Shown here one piece after another: positions 1-7,831 of a stretch of 42,112 nt of DNA (its first letter is position 1; every line of letters starts with the position of its first letter). Under the pieces are notes generated by a model that saw nothing but the letters and a program-made list of their open reading frames with translations, was not told the DNA's origin and ran no database searches. Made by a program: the position numbers and the translations under genes. The DNA is from JBBQFC01 sp038321615 (GTDB lineage: Bacteria; Bacteroidota; Bacteroidia; Flavobacteriales_D; Cryomorphaceae), in the NCBI GenBank assembly GCA_038321615.1, contig JBBQFC010000024.1:1-42112 (forward strand), in the 5' to 3' direction.

Positions 1-182
1 GCCTTGTCGAGCCCAGCGATAATCTTCATCACTGTAGACTTTCCGGAACCATTCAAACCAAGTATCCCGATTTTGGCACCGTAGTAAAAAGAGAGGTAAA
101 TATCTTTTAGAATGTGTTTTCCGGTTGGAGTGGTCTTATTGACCTTCACCATAGAAAAGATCACTTTCTTATCGTCGCTCAT
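1..182 (-). CDS. ettA: EttA, ABC-F translational throttle ATPase (5' end only)
   Basis: Only the first 60 codons lie in the window; the gene continues past base 1. The start ATG is at 182. The product begins MSDDKKVIFSMVKVNK, continues with a segment resembling the N-terminus of E. coli EttA (KHILKDIYLSFYYGAKIGILG), and carries an intact Walker A motif GLNGSGKST followed by a MKIIAGLDK stretch. EttA is a cytosolic ABC-F protein with two ATPase domains that binds the ribosomal E site and gates early elongation according to energy state. Assignment to EttA rather than another ABC-F member rests on this N-terminal similarity. A promoter-like TACCTTCG lies 21 bases upstream on the same strand. 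Confidence 0.85.
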   Translation of the reverse strand, partial: MSDDKKVIFSMVKVNKTTPTGKHILKDIYLSFYYGAKIGILGLNGSGKSTVMKIIAGLDK

Positions 183-202
183 AATGGGCTTTTTTGGGAC
201 TG

Positions 203-210
203 CGAAGGTA
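203..210 (-). promoter_or_regulatory. Candidate -7 element for ettA
   Basis: Reads TACCTTCG on the minus strand, one mismatch from the Bacteroidota -7 consensus TAnnTTTG, 20 bases before the ettA ATG. No TTTG was seen at the expected -33 position. The same TTCG variant recurs before several genes here, which is the main support. Confidence 0.3.
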
Positions 211-343
211 AGAAGGAAAGGGAGAAATGGTGGTGATTGAACGATGAAAAAATCATTGTCAAACAACAGTATAGATCTTACATAAGTTGGGGAATGCCGA
301 AGAATTGCATTTGAGTTACCAGTTATACTTTACGCGTACCGAT

Positions 344-1189
344 TTAAATCTGATGCAACTCAAAAATGGTAATTTCAGGACGTACATTAAATCTTATTTG
401 CCACAAATGGCCGAGCGCGCGATTTATATATAGCGTGCGGTTCGCATCCAAATCCACCTTCCCTGCTGAATAACGTTTGTTTTTGACCGGAAGCATTGGC
501 GGCGGCAGAAAGGGAGGTTTCACTTGCCCGCCGTGCGTATGGCCTGAAAGAATCCAGCCGTTGAATTTTTCCCAAACGTTTAAATCGCAAACATCTGGAT
601 TATGACATAGGGCCAAATTGCATGGATGATCTTGATAACCTTGGATGGCGCTGGGAGGATCAAAATTTGGACCCCAATAGTCGTCAAATCCGATAAAATT
701 CAGCCCGTGAATGTTCAATTGCTCATTTCTCAGTACAACTATATCTTGACTCTCAAGCTCTTTGGATATTCTATCGGCCACGTTTGGCTGTGACCAATTT
801 TTACCATAATCATGATTGCCCAAGATTGCAACCGTTCCAAGCTTCCCTAAAACCCTGTGCACGAGTACATCTCGAAGCAAGTCGAATTGGACTTCATCTT
901 TGAAGGTGCTTACGTAGTCGCCGGTATAAGCAACAAAATCGGGGTTAAATCTTTGAGCTTCTTCGAAGGAATTGATTATAAAATTGTGATCGAATCGTTT
1001 GCCCACGTGAATATCGCTTATCTGCATAAGGGTTTTGCCAACTAAACTTAGCGGCAGATTCCTGAGACCCAATTTTAACTTCACAAATTCCAATCGAGAA
1101 GGTTCTATCTGCCAAGCATATACCCCCCCAATTAATCCTAAGCCAGCCAATCCGGCAAAACTGCGCTTTAAAAAAGTCCTTCGTTTCAT
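344..1189 (-). CDS. Tat-exported metallophosphoesterase (calcineurin-like)
   Basis: 281 residues from the ATG at 1189. The N-terminus MKRRTFLKRSF is a good twin-arginine signal (RRTFLK) followed by a glycine-rich hydrophobic stretch, so export through Tat or anchoring in the inner membrane is inferred. Metal-binding motifs of the calcineurin-like family are in order: DIH (59-61), GD (90-91), GNHD (124-127) and GHTHGG (216-221). Family members hydrolyse phosphoesters with a dinuclear metal centre; some YkuE-like members act on UDP-diacylglucosamine or phospholipids, but the substrate cannot be read here. An in-frame non-ATG extension to 1258 exists but would lie inside the upstream small gene and put 23 residues before the Tat motif, so I reject it. 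The start overlaps the stop of the upstream small gene (ATGA), indicating coupled translation. Confidence 0.85.
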   Translation of the reverse strand: MKRRTFLKRSFAGLAGLGLIGGVYAWQIEPSRLEFVKLKLGLRNLPLSLVGKTLMQISDIHVGKRFDHNFIINSFEEAQRFNPDFVAYTGDYVSTFKDEVQFDLLRDVLVHRVLGKLGTVAILGNHDYGKNWSQPNVADRISKELESQDIVVLRNEQLNIHGLNFIGFDDYWGPNFDPPSAIQGYQDHPCNLALCHNPDVCDLNVWEKFNGWILSGHTHGGQVKPPFLPPPMLPVKNKRYSAGKVDLDANRTLYINRALGHLWQIRFNVRPEITIFELHQI

Positions 1190-1299
1190 TCCGATAAAAG
1201 ATACGTATAAGCCTTCTTCACTAAGTAAAAAGCACCGATTATGTTGACGACAAGCCACGCTAAATACATGAGAACAAATAATATTTCGAAGCCATCCAT
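1186..1299 (-). CDS. 37-residue membrane protein coupled to the metallophosphoesterase
   Basis: A short frame from the ATG at 1299 to TGA at 1186-1188. It encodes MDGFEILFVLMYLAWLV followed by VNIIGAFYLVKKAYTYLLSE: one hydrophobic helix (about residues 4-27) with a lysine-containing C-terminus, as in single-pass inner-membrane peptides. The TGA overlaps the metallophosphoesterase ATG (ATGA), and the gap to the previous small frame is 27 bases and contains a purine-rich AAAGGAG. I do not recognise a family. Position, overlap and clean membrane helix argue it is real; a role with the exported phosphoesterase is inference. Confidence 0.55.
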   Translation of the reverse strand: MDGFEILFVLMYLAWLVVNIIGAFYLVKKAYTYLLSE

Positions 1300-1326
1300 G
1301 CTTTCAAAACTCCAATATTCTCCTTT

Positions 1327-1446
1327 TCACGGATTGTAGTTATCATCATATCCCATTAAGGTGATTGAAAGAATCAAGAACATCAGTATATCCGTCCCAA
1401 GAATGGCTATCCAAAAAAAGACATCAATGAATCGAACTTTTGTCAC
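1327..1446 (-). CDS. 39-residue membrane protein, GTG start
   Basis: Frame from GTG at 1446 to TGA at 1327-1329, lying between the helicase stop (1463) and the second small gene. The product begins MTKVRFIDVFFWIAIL and continues through GTDILMFLILSITL to a polar tail GYDDNYNP: one long hydrophobic helix, about residues 6-31. The frame stays open upstream to 1509 inside the helicase gene, but that extension is low-complexity Gly/Arg/Glu and is a shadow of the helicase tail. The GTG start is preferred because it gives a compact membrane protein and a 16-base gap to the helicase. Function unknown; existence is supported by position and hydropathy only. Confidence 0.45.
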   Translation of the reverse strand: MTKVRFIDVFFWIAILGTDILMFLILSITLMGYDDNYNP

Positions 1447-1462
1447 GTTAAACCTTTTACCA

Positions 1463-2725
1463 TCATTTCCTCCTTCGCCCCCCTCTCCCCTTTTTCTCAT
1501 GAAAAGCACCTTGAAAGCTGGGGTCAGCCTTTCGGCGTTGCTCGTCTAGCTCCATGTCGATGACCTTACGTTCGCCGGGTAGGTAGTCGGCTGTGACAAT
1601 CTGTGGAGGCATCGGCTCTTCAGGAATGGCTACCGAAGTGTATGCAACAATCTTTTCGAGATGCACCACTTCCGCTTTGTTTACGAAAGTAATCGCTGCC
1701 CCCTCGCGATGAATTCTGGCCGTGCGACCAATGCGGTGCAGGTAATCTTCTGGCGACTTGGGCAATTCAAAATTGACCACATGACTCACATTCGATACGT
1801 CGATACCTCTGGAGGTAACGTCGGTGGTAACCAAAACTCTTAACTCACCTTCTTGAAACGCATCAAGGGCATTGATACGGGCATTTTGCGATTTATTGCC
1901 GTGTAGCACACGCACTCCACCTACTTCGTGGCGGTCTAAATACCGCGACACCCGCTCGGCGGAGTCTTTGGTTCTGCAGAAAATCATGACTCGATTCCAC
2001 TCGCTGTCCAGCAAAAAGTAAAGCAATAAATGGAGTTTCGTACGGAAATTAGGCGTGGAATACCATACCTGGCTCACCTCATCAACGGGCTTCTCGCTGT
2101 TGCGGGCTTCTATGCGCAAGGGAAACTCTAGAAATTCGGCAGCCAATCGCTCCACTCTTTCGGGAAACGTAGCGGAGAAAAGTAAGTTTTGCCGCCTGCT
2201 GGGAATGACTTCTAAAATTTGCCGGAGCTGACCCATGAAGCCCATATCCATCATACGGTCGGCTTCGTCGAGCACCAAGGTGTTAATCTGTTTTGTAAAA
2301 ATATGCCCGTAGCTGTAAAGGTCTATAAACCTGCCTGGGGTGCTCACTATAATATCTACTCCTTCTTCTATGGCAGCTACTTGTTCCTTCTTGCCAACGC
2401 CGCCGTATAAACACACAATCCGGATGTCGGCATGAACCACTAGCGCCGCTAATACCCGGAATATCTGGATAACCAACTCCTTCGAAGGGCCCAGTATCAA
2501 TGCACGGGGAGTATTGCCTTGCGCGTATTTTACTTTTGAAACCAAAGGCAGCAGATAGGCCAGCGTTTTGCCGCTACCTGTCTGCGCGATACCCAAAATA
2601 TCCTGCCCCGCCATAGCAGGAACAATGGCCTTAATCTGGATTTCGGTAGGTTCGGTAATCCCGATTTCGCTTAAAGCATCTAGAAATTGACGGGTAATCT
2701 TGAGCGACTTGAAATCGGTATTCAT
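1463..2725 (-). CDS. rhlE: DEAD-box RNA helicase, RhlE-like
   Basis: 420 residues. All core motifs are visible: the Q-motif region around GITEPTEIQ (22-30), Walker A AQTGSGKT (47-54), STPGR (128-132), DEAD (153-156), SAT (184-186), and in the second RecA domain a TTDVTSRGID stretch and HRIGRTAR. The C-terminus ends in a basic Gly/Arg-rich tail (KKGRGGRRRK), typical of RhlE-type proteins and likely to contact RNA. These ATP-dependent helicases remodel RNA during ribosome assembly and mRNA decay. It is the first gene of a leftward unit followed closely by two small membrane protein frames and a metallophosphoesterase. A TAACTTTG promoter-like element sits 6 bases before the ATG. Confidence 0.92.
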   Translation of the reverse strand: MNTDFKSLKITRQFLDALSEIGITEPTEIQIKAIVPAMAGQDILGIAQTGSGKTLAYLLPLVSKVKYAQGNTPRALILGPSKELVIQIFRVLAALVVHADIRIVCLYGGVGKKEQVAAIEEGVDIIVSTPGRFIDLYSYGHIFTKQINTLVLDEADRMMDMGFMGQLRQILEVIPSRRQNLLFSATFPERVERLAAEFLEFPLRIEARNSEKPVDEVSQVWYSTPNFRTKLHLLLYFLLDSEWNRVMIFCRTKDSAERVSRYLDRHEVGGVRVLHGNKSQNARINALDAFQEGELRVLVTTDVTSRGIDVSNVSHVVNFELPKSPEDYLHRIGRTARIHREGAAITFVNKAEVVHLEKIVAYTSVAIPEEPMPPQIVTADYLPGERKVIDMELDEQRRKADPSFQGAFHEKKGRGGRRRK

Positions 2726-2730
2726 CGGCT

Positions 2731-2738
2731 CAAAGTTA
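2731..2738 (-). promoter_or_regulatory. Candidate -7 element for the RhlE unit
   Basis: TAACTTTG on the minus strand matches TAnnTTTG exactly. Its last base is only 5 bases before the ATG at 2725, which would give an almost leaderless transcript. No clear -33 TTTG. Confidence 0.35.
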
Positions 2739-2798
2739 AGTTTTCGCTAAATACCACGCTTAGCCAATGACTAATGCCGAGAAACCCTTAAGAATGCC

Positions 2799-2806
2799 TA
2801 CTTTCG
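2799..2806 (+). promoter_or_regulatory. Candidate -7 element for the acyltransferase
   Basis: TACTTTCG, one mismatch from TAnnTTTG, 31 bases before the ATG at 2838, in the divergent gap with the helicase gene. No clear -33 element. Confidence 0.3.
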
Positions 2807-2837
2807 CACCGCCAAAAAAAACCATACGCCAACGCGC

Positions 2838-3977
2838 ATGAGGAACGAATTTGAAGATATCCGTCCTTACCTCGACCATGAAGTGCCCGAGGTGATCGAA
2901 CGTCTATTGACTATTCCAGCCTTCTTCAACATGATGCAATATGTGCAGCCTGAATGGATAAAGGCCGAAGTGATAGCTGCGATGATGAGCGTTAACACAG
3001 TCGAAGATTTTCAGCGCAACATTGCCCACCCCGCTATGCGCAGATTGGTGGATAGCACGGTGTCTGAATTAACAGTAAGCGGGCTAGAAAATTTAAAGCC
3101 AGGGGAATCTTACCTCTTTATTTCCAACCACCGCGATATCATCCTCGATTCGGCAATTCTAAACATCGTATTACTAGAAGCAGGTTTGGGAACGATCCAA
3201 ACGGCGATTGGTAGCAATTTGCTCACCAGCGATTTAGTGGCCGACCTCACCAAGTTGAATAAGAATTTCGTGGTAAAGCGGAATACTGGAGCACGAGAAT
3301 TTTACGAAAACTCCATGCTGCTCTCCGATTACATTCGCTATACGATCGGTGACCAAAAACAGAGCATTTGGATCGCTCAGCGCGAAGGCCGGACGAAGGA
3401 TGGGCTCGACAAGACCCAACCGGGACTGCTTAAGATGCTGAGCATAAACTGCCAAAACCCACTTCGTCAATGCTTGCGCGATCTGCGTATCACCCCAGTA
3501 GCCATAAGCTATGAGTTTGACCCCTGCGATACGCTTAAAATACCCGAGCTCAAGGCCGTATCGCGCGATGAGAAGTACGAAAAAGCTCATGACGAAGACA
3601 TTAACAGCATCCTAACCGGCCTTACCGGCCAAAAAGGGCGCGTGCATTTGAGTATCGGGACTACCCTAAATGCTGAATTGGAAGAGTTGGCCGACTATCC
3701 GAATGTGAACGATAAGCTCCGGATCGTCGGCGATATGATTGACCAGCAAATTTATCTGAACTATAAACTTTGGCCCAGTAATTATTTAGCGCTCGATTTA
3801 TTGGACGGCAACGATAGCGATCTGGACCACTACTCGAAAGAAGATCGGATCGAATTCGAGCAGAGCGTGCGAAACCGACTCGCAGAAGCTGGTCTCGACC
3901 CTTCTACCGATATGGAATGGTTGCTAAAAATGTACGCCAATCCTGTGCGCAATCACTTGGCAGTATTCCGCGACTGA
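2838..3977 (+). CDS. PlsC-like acyltransferase (1-acylglycerol-3-phosphate acyltransferase family)
   Basis: 379 residues, no signal peptide. The acyltransferase block has SNHRDIILDS (96-105), a variant of the NHxxxxD catalytic motif with one extra residue between His and Asp; NFVVKR; and a REGRTKDG segment in the place of the phosphate-binding EGTRS-type motif. This arrangement resembles a Bacteroidota-specific branch of the PlsC/PlsB superfamily, which transfers acyl groups to glycerol-phosphate or related lipids at the inner membrane. About 100 extra C-terminal residues have no recognised domain. Its 3' end overlaps the convergent peptidase gene by 25 bases. The exact substrate is not determinable. 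Confidence 0.75.
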   Translation: MRNEFEDIRPYLDHEVPEVIERLLTIPAFFNMMQYVQPEWIKAEVIAAMMSVNTVEDFQRNIAHPAMRRLVDSTVSELTVSGLENLKPGESYLFISNHRDIILDSAILNIVLLEAGLGTIQTAIGSNLLTSDLVADLTKLNKNFVVKRNTGAREFYENSMLLSDYIRYTIGDQKQSIWIAQREGRTKDGLDKTQPGLLKMLSINCQNPLRQCLRDLRITPVAISYEFDPCDTLKIPELKAVSRDEKYEKAHDEDINSILTGLTGQKGRVHLSIGTTLNAELEELADYPNVNDKLRIVGDMIDQQIYLNYKLWPSNYLALDLLDGNDSDLDHYSKEDRIEFEQSVRNRLAEAGLDPSTDMEWLLKMYANPVRNHLAVFRD

Positions 3978-5833
3978 GGCTTTAGCAAGATCTCGTCAAT
4001 GGTTTGCGTGGCCACACTGTGGTAATTGCTTCGTGCTTGCCGGTAAACTTCTTCCGCGAAAACTTTATTAGCTGAATCTGTGGCTAAAGCTGTGTACATG
4101 GGTCCAATAAATTTTCGCCGACCTACGCGCATTAAGAAAGCGCGCATCGGTTCAAATGCGGGCTTATAATTTACATGTATCGATTGCAAGTACCAGGCTG
4201 CAGCCAATTCACTATTACCCGAATTGCTGAAGTCAAATTTCTTATCAAGCGCTTTCATTTGCTCCAGAGTCGTCTCGGTATTAAGGCGCCTTAGGAATCG
4301 CAGCCATTCGTGGCTCGACCAATTGGTAGCATCCATATCGGTAAGTTTGAGCATGCCCTTATTCCAAGCCTGATAGGATGAATCCACCCTTTCGAACCGA
4401 CTGCTGGTGAATCGGGGATGGTCGGAGGGTAAACCCGGTTTAAAAATCCAAGCTTCGATATCGGGCCGCGGGCTGCGTTGCAACAAGAGATTTGAATCGA
4501 GGTAGGAAATAAACTTATCGGTGGTCATCGTTTGAAACGCATGCTCTTCAAAGTATTTTTTCAAGAATGCATCGAATGCTTCGCGACCATATATCTCTTC
4601 GAGCCATCGGAGGAAGAGGTAACCCTTTTCATATGCCACGTCTGTCATTCCATCATCGGGATCGCGGCCTTCTAAGGTAAGTTTCAGCTCGGTATCGGCA
4701 TTGGTTGCACCGAGTTCTTCCATAGTGTGTTGCAAATCTTCATAACCCAATACATCGGCCATGGCGGCGTATTCCTTTCCGTAAAGGGCTTCCATAATGC
4801 GCTTTTCAAAATAAACGGTAAAGCCTTCGTTGAGCCAGAAGTCATTCCAAGTGGCGTTGGTTACCAAATTTCCGCTCCAGCTATGCGCCAACTCGTGTGC
4901 AACAAGCGAAGTAAGCGATCGATCGCCGGCAATAATAGTAGGAGTAGCAAAAGTAAGCCGGGGATTTTCCATACCTCCAAAAGGGAAACTCGGCGGTAAA
5001 ACAAGTAGATCATATCGACCCCAACGATAGGGGCCATAAAGGTCTTCTGCCGCTTCGAGCATCTTCTCCACATCCGCGAATTCATAGGCGGCGGCTTCTA
5101 CCAATTGCTGCTCAGCGTAAACCCCTGTGCGATTGCCAAGCGGTCGAAATTCGAGATCGCCTACAGCCAAGGCCAATAAATAGGGCGGCACTGGCAATTC
5201 CATTTCAAACTCGTAAACGCCGTCGGCGCTTTTTCTCTGGGGGTTGGTGGCACTCATTAAGGCTATCAAGCCTTCGGGTACTTTCACCTTAGCTTCATAG
5301 GTAATGCGCAGCGCGGGGCTATCTTGAATTGGAATCCATGAACGCGTCAAAATGGCTTGGCCTTGAGTGAACAAAAAGGGTGATTCCCCCCCGAGCGTTT
5401 GTTCTGGCTCCATCCAAAGCAAAGCAGCCGCATCGCGCGATGTGCGGTAGTGCACTGCTACCTTTTCAGTGCTATCGCGAAGGATAATTTCCAAACCATC
5501 GCCGCGCTCATTGCCCGGGATAGTTTTGAAAACCAGTTTTTTGCCAGCCGCATCGTGAACACTGTCGATTACCAAGCCGCGTATATCGAGCAGTAACGTG
5601 TTTCCTGCGTTTCGCTCGAGATCGTAGGTGGCACTCCCGGCTATGCGCTTGCTCTCAAAATCAACTTCGATATCGAGGTTTAAATGGGAAATTGCCACTT
5701 CATTAGGCTTTCCAAAACTATGCGAATCGGCAACGTACGTATTCATAATGGGGGTGGATTTCATTTGTTCTTCCGACTGTGGCGAGCAGGCCGCAATTGC
5801 CGCGAAGGCTAGTGTGTAGATGGTTTTTTTCAT
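3953..5833 (-). CDS. M1 aminopeptidase lipoprotein, leukotriene-A4-hydrolase-like
   Basis: 626 residues. A lipoprotein signal MKKTIYTLAFAAIAAC places Cys16 as the likely lipidated residue. The M1 layout is complete: substrate-binding GGMENP (286-291), zinc site HELAH (313-317) with third ligand E336 in NEGF, then a helical C-terminal domain like that of leukotriene A4 hydrolase/aminopeptidase B. It should be a periplasmic or surface zinc aminopeptidase trimming peptides imported for nutrition. Two bases separate it from the upstream M1 gene, so the two are very probably one transcript read from the promoter at 7709-7740. The 3' end overlaps the acyltransferase gene on the other strand. Confidence 0.9.
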   Translation of the reverse strand: MKKTIYTLAFAAIAACSPQSEEQMKSTPIMNTYVADSHSFGKPNEVAISHLNLDIEVDFESKRIAGSATYDLERNAGNTLLLDIRGLVIDSVHDAAGKKLVFKTIPGNERGDGLEIILRDSTEKVAVHYRTSRDAAALLWMEPEQTLGGESPFLFTQGQAILTRSWIPIQDSPALRITYEAKVKVPEGLIALMSATNPQRKSADGVYEFEMELPVPPYLLALAVGDLEFRPLGNRTGVYAEQQLVEAAAYEFADVEKMLEAAEDLYGPYRWGRYDLLVLPPSFPFGGMENPRLTFATPTIIAGDRSLTSLVAHELAHSWSGNLVTNATWNDFWLNEGFTVYFEKRIMEALYGKEYAAMADVLGYEDLQHTMEELGATNADTELKLTLEGRDPDDGMTDVAYEKGYLFLRWLEEIYGREAFDAFLKKYFEEHAFQTMTTDKFISYLDSNLLLQRSPRPDIEAWIFKPGLPSDHPRFTSSRFERVDSSYQAWNKGMLKLTDMDATNWSSHEWLRFLRRLNTETTLEQMKALDKKFDFSNSGNSELAAAWYLQSIHVNYKPAFEPMRAFLMRVGRRKFIGPMYTALATDSANKVFAEEVYRQARSNYHSVATQTIDEILLKPQSRNTAK

Positions 5834-5835
5834 TT

Positions 5836-7689
5836 CTAATTTGTAAACATCACTTTTTTTGAACCTTCGAGATCAACACGGTTATTTAACTCATTTATAT
5901 CGGCCATTCCGCGAAAAGGATCGATGACGATACTGATAATTTGATCGACCGCAATGGGTAAGTTCAACTCGTAGTATTTCGTTCCGATTGTCCAATCGGG
6001 TAAAACATCGAAAGTAACATTCCCCTGCTCGGTTTTGGCATGACGCATCACATCAAGTGGAATGGTAAAATATTGAATAGAACTGTCCTGCAACGTTACA
6101 GCTAAATCTACAGGCATCGGAAATCGACCAAGCCTTTCCAAAGCTACACGTGTTGCGCGGTCGTCGCCATCTATTTTCTTAATGGCATAGTCGATGGATG
6201 CCGTGGTATTGAGCATAAAATTCAAGTACCATTTAAGGTGTGTATCACTCTGCTTTTCCATCACGCGAATAAAATCGTACGGATCGGGATGCTTGAATTT
6301 CCATTCGTTGAAGTACTTTTTGAGTCCGATTTCGAGGTGCTTACCGCCTAAAATATAATCGAGTTGAGCCACAAACGTGGCTCCTTTGCTATAAGTAGTT
6401 GAAAAGTATACATCATTGGTCAAGAAATTATCTGCTGTAGTAGCCATAGGTTCTTCCAAGCCGCTTCGCGCCAGATCGATATAGGTGTTAAAATAATTAG
6501 GGCGATCGTCTGAAGATCTACCCGGAAACAGGTGATCCATCACCTGTTCGCCGGCATAAGATGCAAACCCTTCATCCATCCAAGAGTACTGGCCTTCGTT
6601 GCTGGCCAAAAGACCGTAATACCAGGTATGCATAAGCTCGTGAACGCACACACCCACAAGGCTCCCCAGTTTGCGCCTGCCGGTAATGAGGGTGGCCATT
6701 GGGTATTCCATCCCGCCATCGCCGCCTTGAATAAAGCTGTATTGTGGCCAAGGGTATTCTCCAAAATTTGCGCTGGCGAAGGTCATTGCCTTCGACATAA
6801 AATCTGGCAGTTGGTCCCAGTTTTCTGCTAAATCGGGGCTATTTTTTCGAAAGAAATGGAGCATAGGGCCATTCTCCACTTGCAAGGTGGTATGAAGAAA
6901 GTCGGGGTCGGCGGCCCAAACAAAATCATGCACCTTGTTTGCTTTGAAATGCCAATGGAGCTTGCTACCGCTTGTGCTCTTCAATTTTACATCGGTTGCT
7001 GTGTAGCCATGGCCTATCTCGTTTGGGTTTACAAGCACACCCGTTCCGCCCAGCGTGTAGGCCGAATCGATATGGATGGTGACGTCAAAATCACCCCACA
7101 CGCCATAAAATTCGCGCTCCAGGTAAGGATCAGCATGCCACCCTCGGTCGTCGAATTCGCAAACCTTTGGATACCATTGGGCCATGCTAAATGCCACCCC
7201 TTCCTTGTTGTCCCTGCCCGATCGGCGGATTTGCAGCGGCGATTGAGCTTCGAAAGTTAGGGATAACTGAAGCTTCTTTCCTGGAAGCAAGGGCTTGGCA
7301 AGTTCCGCTTCCAAAATGGTACCTTCTTCAATAAACTTTAAGGCTTTACCATCCGCTTGCAGTTGTGTAATATGCAAAAAGCCAATTTCTTCAGGACTAA
7401 GTCCACCTATACGGTCGCCAATTCTTGGATCGGGGTCTTCGATTTGAAGCGAACGCAAATCCATCGCACTGCCGGGTTGAAAGGCATTATTGAAGAGATG
7501 GAAATAGATATTCCGCAGGGTATCTGGAGAATTATTCGAATACGTTATTTGAGAAGTACCTGTATAGCGGTGGGTTTTCACGTCCATATCAACCTCTATA
7601 AAATAGGTTATGGCTTGTTGCCAGTAGGTTTGTGCAGATAGTGAAAAGGAAAAACTGAGTGCGGCAAGGCAAAAGAAGTGTCGGATCAT
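5836..7689 (-). CDS. Secreted M1 family metallopeptidase
   Basis: 617 residues from the ATG at 7689. A signal peptide MIRHFFCLAALSFSFSLSAQ is followed by an M1 fold: GGMEYP (325-330), HELMH (350-354) and E373 in MDEGF. This is the Bacteroidota type of M1 protein that lacks the long helical C-terminal domain of classic aminopeptidase N. The ATG at 7758 is in frame but rejected: a perfect promoter (7709-7740) lies between the two, and the signal peptide begins at 7689. It is distinct from its downstream M1 neighbour (different signal type and C-terminus), so the pair is not a recent duplication. No T9SS tail was seen. Confidence 0.88.
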   Translation of the reverse strand: MIRHFFCLAALSFSFSLSAQTYWQQAITYFIEVDMDVKTHRYTGTSQITYSNNSPDTLRNIYFHLFNNAFQPGSAMDLRSLQIEDPDPRIGDRIGGLSPEEIGFLHITQLQADGKALKFIEEGTILEAELAKPLLPGKKLQLSLTFEAQSPLQIRRSGRDNKEGVAFSMAQWYPKVCEFDDRGWHADPYLEREFYGVWGDFDVTIHIDSAYTLGGTGVLVNPNEIGHGYTATDVKLKSTSGSKLHWHFKANKVHDFVWAADPDFLHTTLQVENGPMLHFFRKNSPDLAENWDQLPDFMSKAMTFASANFGEYPWPQYSFIQGGDGGMEYPMATLITGRRKLGSLVGVCVHELMHTWYYGLLASNEGQYSWMDEGFASYAGEQVMDHLFPGRSSDDRPNYFNTYIDLARSGLEEPMATTADNFLTNDVYFSTTYSKGATFVAQLDYILGGKHLEIGLKKYFNEWKFKHPDPYDFIRVMEKQSDTHLKWYLNFMLNTTASIDYAIKKIDGDDRATRVALERLGRFPMPVDLAVTLQDSSIQYFTIPLDVMRHAKTEQGNVTFDVLPDWTIGTKYYELNLPIAVDQIISIVIDPFRGMADINELNNRVDLEGSKKVMFTN

Positions 7690-7708
7690 CAAGAAAAAAA
7701 AGAGGAAG

Positions 7709-7740
7709 CAAAGATAGGTTTTGAACAGGGTACACCCAAA
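7709..7740 (-). promoter_or_regulatory. Bacteroidota-type promoter for the M1 peptidase pair
   Basis: On the minus strand, TTTG (7740-7737) is separated by exactly 20 bases from TATCTTTG (7716-7709), an ideal match to the TTTG-N19/21-TAnnTTTG promoter of this phylum. Transcription would start near 7702, leaving a leader of about 13 bases before the ATG at 7689. This is the strongest promoter call in the window and decides the start of the downstream gene. Confidence 0.65.
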
Positions 7741-7782
7741 TAAGCTCTTGTAAGACATGTGGTCGGCTATGTGCTGCTTGGT

Positions 7783-7790
7783 TAACTTTG
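7783..7790 (+). promoter_or_regulatory. Candidate -7 element for lpxD
   Basis: TAACTTTG, an exact TAnnTTTG match, 41 bases before the lpxD ATG and divergent from the peptidase promoter. No TTTG at -33. Confidence 0.4.
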
Positions 7791-7831
7791 CCGGAAATAG
7801 ACTGCACTTTCACAAAGCCGAAGAAATCCAT

